Source of the DNA: an uncultured Austwickia sp.
Lineage (GTDB): Bacteria; Actinomycetota; Actinomycetes; Actinomycetales; Dermatophilaceae
Reading direction: 5' to 3'
Assembly (NCBI GenBank): GCA_934678955.1
Contig: CAKUSI010000145.1
Span: 1-8,796, forward strand
DNA length: 8,796 bases
How positions within the stretch are numbered: the first letter of the stretch is position 1; every line of letters starts with the position of its first letter. Of the stretch, positions 5,721 through 8,796 are shown piece after piece. The position numbers and the translations under genes were made by a program. The notes below the pieces were generated by a model. The model was not told the origin of the DNA. It saw only the letters and a list, made by a program, of their open reading frames with translations, and did not search any database.

Positions 5721-7220
5721 TCACTCCGAGCAGTGCCCGGGGCCCACGAAGCCGTTGTTGTAGCCGTCCAGCTGCGGCGCCAGCTTCTTGGCCAGGTCGG
5801 CGTCCGCCTTGCTCAGCGTGGTACCGGTGGTCCGAGAGAAGATCGCCTCGGCCTGCGCAAGCGCCGAGTTGACCTCAGCGGTGGCGCTCGCCCCGTTCAG
5901 CACGTTGAGCTTCGCCGCCATGTACTGGTGGGCGAGGTTGTAGTACGCGTTGCCCTGCGGCGGGGTCTGGAAGACCTTGAGCCACGTCTGGCCGGAGCTG
6001 TAGAAGGGCGTGTTGTGCTCGGCCGGGCCGACATTCTTCCACCCGTCGTCGTACGGAGCCGGGCCCGCCGCGCTGTGCGTCTTCCAGTAGCCCTGCGTCA
6101 GGGTGCATCCGACGCCGCACGCCGCGGCCGTCACCGAGACGTTCGCGGAGGCATCGCGCACCGTTCCGCTGTCCTTCTCGACCAGGGACGCGGTGTTGCT
6201 CATCGTCGCGGTCTGGCCGCAGGCAGTGGCCTTGACGACGACCGAGTAGGTCGACTGGCCGCTGGCGGTGAGCACTGCGCCGTTCGGAGCGCCCGTCACC
6301 GTGCACTCGAAGCCGGCCGGGCAGGTGAGCGCGTCGGTCAGCGTGGCGCTGGCGTCCACGGTGGTGGTCGGGTTCGTGAAGGCGTACGGCGCGCTGGCGC
6401 TCACGCTCCGGTCCGTCCCGGTGTAGTTGGCGACCACGGTGGCCGTGTTGGTCCCGGCGGCGCCGGAGCCGACTGCGGCGGAGTAGGTGCACGTCACCGA
6501 GCCGAGCGCGGGGAGCGAGGTGGTCGGGCAGGTGACCACCGCGCCGGGCAGCGCGTCGCTGACGGCGATCGTCGCGGGCTTGTTCCACGGGTTCGTCACG
6601 ACGATGTCACCGGAGACGGCCCAGTCGCTGTCCACGCCCTCGTTCCGCGTCGCGGAGATCGTGTAGTTGACGGTGGAGGTCTCTCCCTCGGCGAGGACCA
6701 GGTCGGACTTGTCCGCCGACTTTGTCAGGGCCCAGTCGTAGGTGCGGGTGAAGCTCGTGTTCGCCGTCTTGGTGACCAGCGGCTTGTAGTTGTAGCAGAA
6801 TACAAGGTGACTCAACCCGGCCGGCTTGTTGCTCGCATTGTTCGGCGTCACGAGCGTGTCGTCGGACGTCGAGGCGCCCCCGTAGGTGTACACGTTGGCC
6901 GCGTTGCCGCCCTTGACGATGACCGCCTCGGGGGCGATGTTCGCCGACCAGTTGATATAGCCGTCGTTGCTGCCATTGGTGTAGGACCAAGTCACGCTCA
7001 GCCCGCCGTCGCTGACGGTGCCGGGGGCGTCTTCCGACCCGCCGACGGACGGCTTCAGCCCGTAGTCATAGCCGAGGTCGGTGCACGTCGGGTTGCCGCC
7101 CACCAGGGTCGGCGCGACGCTCGCCGCGGAGGCTACGCCGCCCGGTGCGGCCAAGACGGCCCCCACCAGCGCAACCGCTGCAGGCGCGGCCAGGAATCTC
7201 TTGCGTGTCAGGGTGATCAC
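5721..7220 (-). CDS. Secreted protein with beta-sandwich-like repeats and a C-terminal TQGYWKTH domain
   Basis: The 499-residue protein starts with a Sec-type signal peptide: MITLTRKR, a hydrophobic core to about 30, cleavage near ASA-A (31-33). The mature N-terminal part holds CTDLGYDYG (46-54), AVIVKGGNAANVYTY (99-113) and LSHLVFCYNY (136-145). Ser/Thr/Val-rich stretches at about 150-280 and 285-367 look like DUF11/Ig-like beta-sandwiches. The C-terminal part begins GCTLTQGYWKTHS (371-383), continues with GNAYYNLAHQYMAAKLNVLNG (423-443) and ends in YNNGFVGPGHCSE. I recall this architecture from many exported hypothetical proteins; its function is unknown. There are ten Cys in all, allowing five disulfides outside the cell. 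No LPXTG, choline-binding repeat or C-terminal helix is seen, so it is probably released or held non-covalently. The GTG at 7220 has GAAAGG 7 nt upstream; the longer frame to 7448 is Arg-rich and lacks a signal peptide. Confidence 0.85.
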   Translation of the reverse strand: MITLTRKRFLAAPAAVALVGAVLAAPGGVASAASVAPTLVGGNPTCTDLGYDYGLKPSVGGSEDAPGTVSDGGLSVTWSYTNGSNDGYINWSANIAPEAVIVKGGNAANVYTYGGASTSDDTLVTPNNASNKPAGLSHLVFCYNYKPLVTKTANTSFTRTYDWALTKSADKSDLVLAEGETSTVNYTISATRNEGVDSDWAVSGDIVVTNPWNKPATIAVSDALPGAVVTCPTTSLPALGSVTCTYSAAVGSGAAGTNTATVVANYTGTDRSVSASAPYAFTNPTTTVDASATLTDALTCPAGFECTVTGAPNGAVLTASGQSTYSVVVKATACGQTATMSNTASLVEKDSGTVRDASANVSVTAAACGVGCTLTQGYWKTHSAAGPAPYDDGWKNVGPAEHNTPFYSSGQTWLKVFQTPPQGNAYYNLAHQYMAAKLNVLNGASATAEVNSALAQAEAIFSRTTGTTLSKADADLAKKLAPQLDGYNNGFVGPGHCSE

Positions 7221-7227
7221 AGGTGTG

Positions 7228-7233
7228 CCTTTC
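7228..7233 (-). promoter_or_regulatory. Ribosome binding site of the secreted-protein gene
   Basis: Minus-strand GAAAGG lies 7 nt before GTG at 7220. It supports a start that places a signal peptide at the N-terminus. Confidence 0.55.
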
Positions 7234-7452
7234 ACTTCCGGGCCGGCATGTGTCCCCGCGCGGCCCTTGCCAGGCCGCAGCCGTCTGCGGCGGCAGGGTG
7301 TATGCCTCCACGGCGCGCCGGAGCGCGGCGGAGCGAGTCGGCTCACTCTGGAACGAAACGATGCAGGCGGGCGCCCCGCCGCGCGCCTGCGCGTGATCCC
7401 CATGCGGACTGCATACCGCAGCCGTTCGCTCCGACCCCTCGGAGCCATCCCT

Positions 7453-7484
7453 ACGACAGGTAGTAAACACCACCAACAGGTCGT
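7453..7484. repeat. Inverted repeat with an internal ACAGGT direct repeat, possible operator
   Basis: The outer arms ACGAC (7453-7457) and GTCGT (7480-7484) are complementary. Inside, an ACTACC/GGTGGT pair can also face each other on the minus strand. ACAGGT occurs at 7456-7461 and again at 7476-7481, exactly 20 bp apart, about two helical turns. It lies upstream of the hairpin-rich leader. A regulator site is only a possibility. Confidence 0.25.
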
Positions 7485-7584
7485 TCGTCATAGTTGATGG
7501 ATCTTTCAAGAACCCCCTTGCATCTATCCCTTTCGGTGTTCTCTCGATTCCCCAGCACCGCAATGAAAAGGCGAACTTTCCGTG

Positions 7585-7604
7585 GCACGACCACGCGGTC
7601 GTGC
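7585..7604 (-). terminator. Second hairpin downstream of ppdK
   Basis: A perfect 8-bp stem, GCACGACC (7585-7592) with GGTCGTGC (7597-7604), has loop ACGC. On the minus strand it is followed by a fairly T-rich stretch containing CCTTTTC. It lies about 80 nt past the ppdK stop and could back up the first terminator. Confidence 0.4.
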
Positions 7605-7618
7605 GTCGCCACACGGCG

Positions 7619-7667
7619 ACGGGCCGTCGGTCCGCCCCGAAATCACGGAGGTGAGCCGACGGCCCGT
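7619..7667 (-). terminator. Probable ppdK terminator (12-bp stem)
   Basis: ACGGGCCGTCGG (7619-7630) pairs perfectly with CCGACGGCCCGT (7656-7667). Within the 25-nt loop, TCCG (7631-7634) can pair with CGGA (7646-7649), and outside it four more pairs form past a one-base bulge. It begins about 20 nt after the ppdK stop on the minus strand. There is no immediate T-tract. Confidence 0.55.
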
Positions 7668-7686
7668 GCCGCCTCGAGTGAGAGGG

Positions 7687-8796
7687 TCAGCGGCTGTCGC
7701 TGCCTCCCTGACCGGCCGCGCGACCTGCCTCCAGGCGCGCCACCGGCACGCGGAACGGGGAGCAGGACACGTAGTTCAGCCCGCTGTGCGCGAAGAAGTG
7801 GATCGACGCCGGGTCGCCTCCGTGCTCACCACACACCCCGAGGTGCAGGTGCGGGTTGACCTCACGACCCTCCCAGGAGGCGATCTGCACGAGGCGGCCG
7901 ACGCCGCGCTGGTCGATGGACTCGAACGGGTTGACCCCGAAGATGCCCGCCTCCAGGTAGGTGCCGAAGAAGGCCGCCTCGACGTCGTCGCGGCTGAAGC
8001 CCCAGGTGGTCTGGGTCAGGTCGTTGGTGCCGAAGCTGAAGAAGTCGGCGACGCCCGCGATCTCGTGGGCCGTCATGGCCGCCCGCGGCAGCTCGATCAT
8101 GGTGCCGATCGGTGTGTCGGTGACGTCGACCCCGGTCTGCTCGGACACCTCGGCCGCCACGTCCTGGATGGCCTCCTTCATGATCTCGAGCTCCTGGACG
8201 GCGCCGACCAGCGGGACCATGATCTCCGGGATCGGGTTCTTGCCCTGCGCCTTCAGCTCGGCGGTGGCCTCCAGGAGCGCCTTCGCCTGCATCTCGAAGA
8301 GCCCCTCGATCGACAGGCCGAGGCGGACGCCGCGGAGGCCGAGCATCGGGTTCTGCTCGTGCATCCGCTCGACCGCGGCCGCGATCTTCTGCTCGCCCGA
8401 GGTGAGGTGTTCACCCTGGGACTCGACGACCGCGCGGTGAGCGGTCACCTCGGTCAGGCTCGGGAGGAACTCGTGCAGCGGCGGGTCGAGCAGTCGGACC
8501 ACGACCGGCAGCCCGTCCATCGCCTCGAGGATCTCGAGGAAGTCGCCCTTCTGCAGCGGCTCCAGGCCGTCCAGCGCCGCCTGCCGCTCGGACTCGCCCT
8601 CCGCCAGGATCAGCTTCTCCACCAACGGACGGCGGTCGCCGAGGAACATGTGCTCGGTCCGGCACAGGCCGATGCCCTGGGCGCCGAACCGTCGGGCGCG
8701 GGCCGCGTCGGCGCCGGTGTCCGCGTTGGCGCGCACGCCGAGCTGCCGCTGCCGGTCCGCGGTGCGCATGATCCGGTCGACGGCGTGGACGAGCTC
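7687..8796 (-). CDS. ppdK: Pyruvate, phosphate dikinase, C-terminal part (5' end cut by window edge)
   Basis: The frame is open from the right edge (ELVHAVDRIM...) to TGA at 7687, giving 369 residues, roughly 40 percent of a family member of about 880. The enzyme interconverts pyruvate, ATP and Pi with PEP, AMP and PPi in the cytoplasm. The visible part is the C-terminal PEP/pyruvate-binding TIM barrel. Residue numbers count from the edge: VRANADTG (21-28), GLCRTEHMF (43-51) with the PEP-binding Arg46, RLLDPPLHEFLP (101-112) with Arg101, MIELPRAA (233-240) with metal-binding Glu235, SFGTNDLTQTT (254-264), and GVCGEHGGDPASI (320-332) with catalytic Cys322. Every expected barrel residue is present. 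The ATP-grasp and phospho-His domains lie outside the window. GLCRTEH with GEHGGDP separates it from PEP synthase and enzyme I. It is followed by hairpin terminators. Confidence 0.95.
   Translation of the reverse strand, partial: ELVHAVDRIMRTADRQRQLGVRANADTGADAARARRFGAQGIGLCRTEHMFLGDRRPLVEKLILAEGESERQAALDGLEPLQKGDFLEILEAMDGLPVVVRLLDPPLHEFLPSLTEVTAHRAVVESQGEHLTSGEQKIAAAVERMHEQNPMLGLRGVRLGLSIEGLFEMQAKALLEATAELKAQGKNPIPEIMVPLVGAVQELEIMKEAIQDVAAEVSEQTGVDVTDTPIGTMIELPRAAMTAHEIAGVADFFSFGTNDLTQTTWGFSRDDVEAAFFGTYLEAGIFGVNPFESIDQRGVGRLVQIASWEGREVNPHLHLGVCGEHGGDPASIHFFAHSGLNYVSCSPFRVPVARLEAGRAAGQGGSDSR

Larger units (their letters stand above)
7221..7686 (-). other. 466-bp intergenic region: possible structured leader and promoter of the secreted-protein gene
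   Basis: No credible gene is present. The half nearest the secreted-protein start holds four hairpins, given in plus coordinates: 7274-7291 (7-bp stem, 4-nt loop), 7363-7390 (7 bp, a 3-nt bulge, then 4 bp), 7403-7420 (5 bp) and 7428-7445 (7 bp, 4-nt loop). The part at about 7485-7580 is clearly less GC-rich than the rest of the window, as promoters often are, but I cannot pick a convincing -35/-10 pair. GTTTAC at about 7463-7468 with GGGAT about 13 nt downstream on the minus strand faintly resembles SigB/SigF-type promoters and is not called. The right end holds the ppdK terminator hairpins. I did not recognise a known riboswitch core. Confidence 0.45.

Noticed and set aside
5718..7463. Plus-strand open frame of 581 codons opposite the secreted protein
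   Set aside because: Low-complexity Arg/Gly/Val/Asp translation. The opposite strand has a signal peptide and recognisable conserved motifs.
7066..7614. Minus-strand frame with an internal start MTNDLLVVFTT near 7490, overlapping the secreted-protein start
   Set aside because: It has no good ribosome binding site, a Cys/Arg/Gly-rich translation and no domain, and it runs in another frame into the signal-peptide coding region.
7640..7665. GGAGGTGA Shine-Dalgarno-like sequence on the plus strand
   Set aside because: It is part of the ppdK terminator hairpin, and the only frame after it is antisense to the end of ppdK.

Overview
The window is very GC-rich, uses GTG as well as ATG starts, and carries long spurious open frames on the opposite strand of real genes. 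Together with the gene content this points to a high-GC Actinomycetota chromosome. I cannot fix the genus. No rRNA, tRNA, transposase, integrase or CRISPR array was seen, so it looks like ordinary chromosome rather than a mobile island.

Left block (1-3223, all minus strand). Transcribed right to left are a polytopic membrane protein resembling DUF6056 (a presumed GT-C-type transferase), a GtrA-family four-helix membrane protein, and a family 2 glycosyltransferase of the dolichyl-phosphate-mannose synthase/GtrB type that runs off the left edge. The last two overlap by 4 bp (GTGA). These are the three parts of a Gtr-like three-component glycosylation pathway: a lipid-linked sugar is made in the cytoplasm, flipped, and transferred to an acceptor outside. 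This is the most interesting locus in the window.

Middle block (3351-5605, plus strand). A small proline/glycine-rich membrane protein of unknown function, a MobA-like molybdenum cofactor guanylyltransferase and a PIG3-type NAD(P)H quinone oxidoreductase follow one another. The last two lack a clear Shine-Dalgarno sequence but have a TANNNT box 6 nt before the ATG, as expected for leaderless mRNAs. The DUF6056-like gene shows the same arrangement with a 7 nt gap.

Right block (5606-8796). A perfect 19-bp hairpin separates the quinone oxidoreductase from a convergent minus-strand gene for a 499-residue secreted protein with beta-sandwich-like repeats and a conserved TQGYWKTH C-terminal domain of unknown function. 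Its roughly 466-bp upstream gap is rich in hairpins and may hold a structured leader. Beyond it is the 3' part of ppdK (pyruvate, phosphate dikinase), whose 5' end lies outside the window. The glycosylation block and the secreted protein both concern the cell envelope, but nothing in the sequence links them directly.
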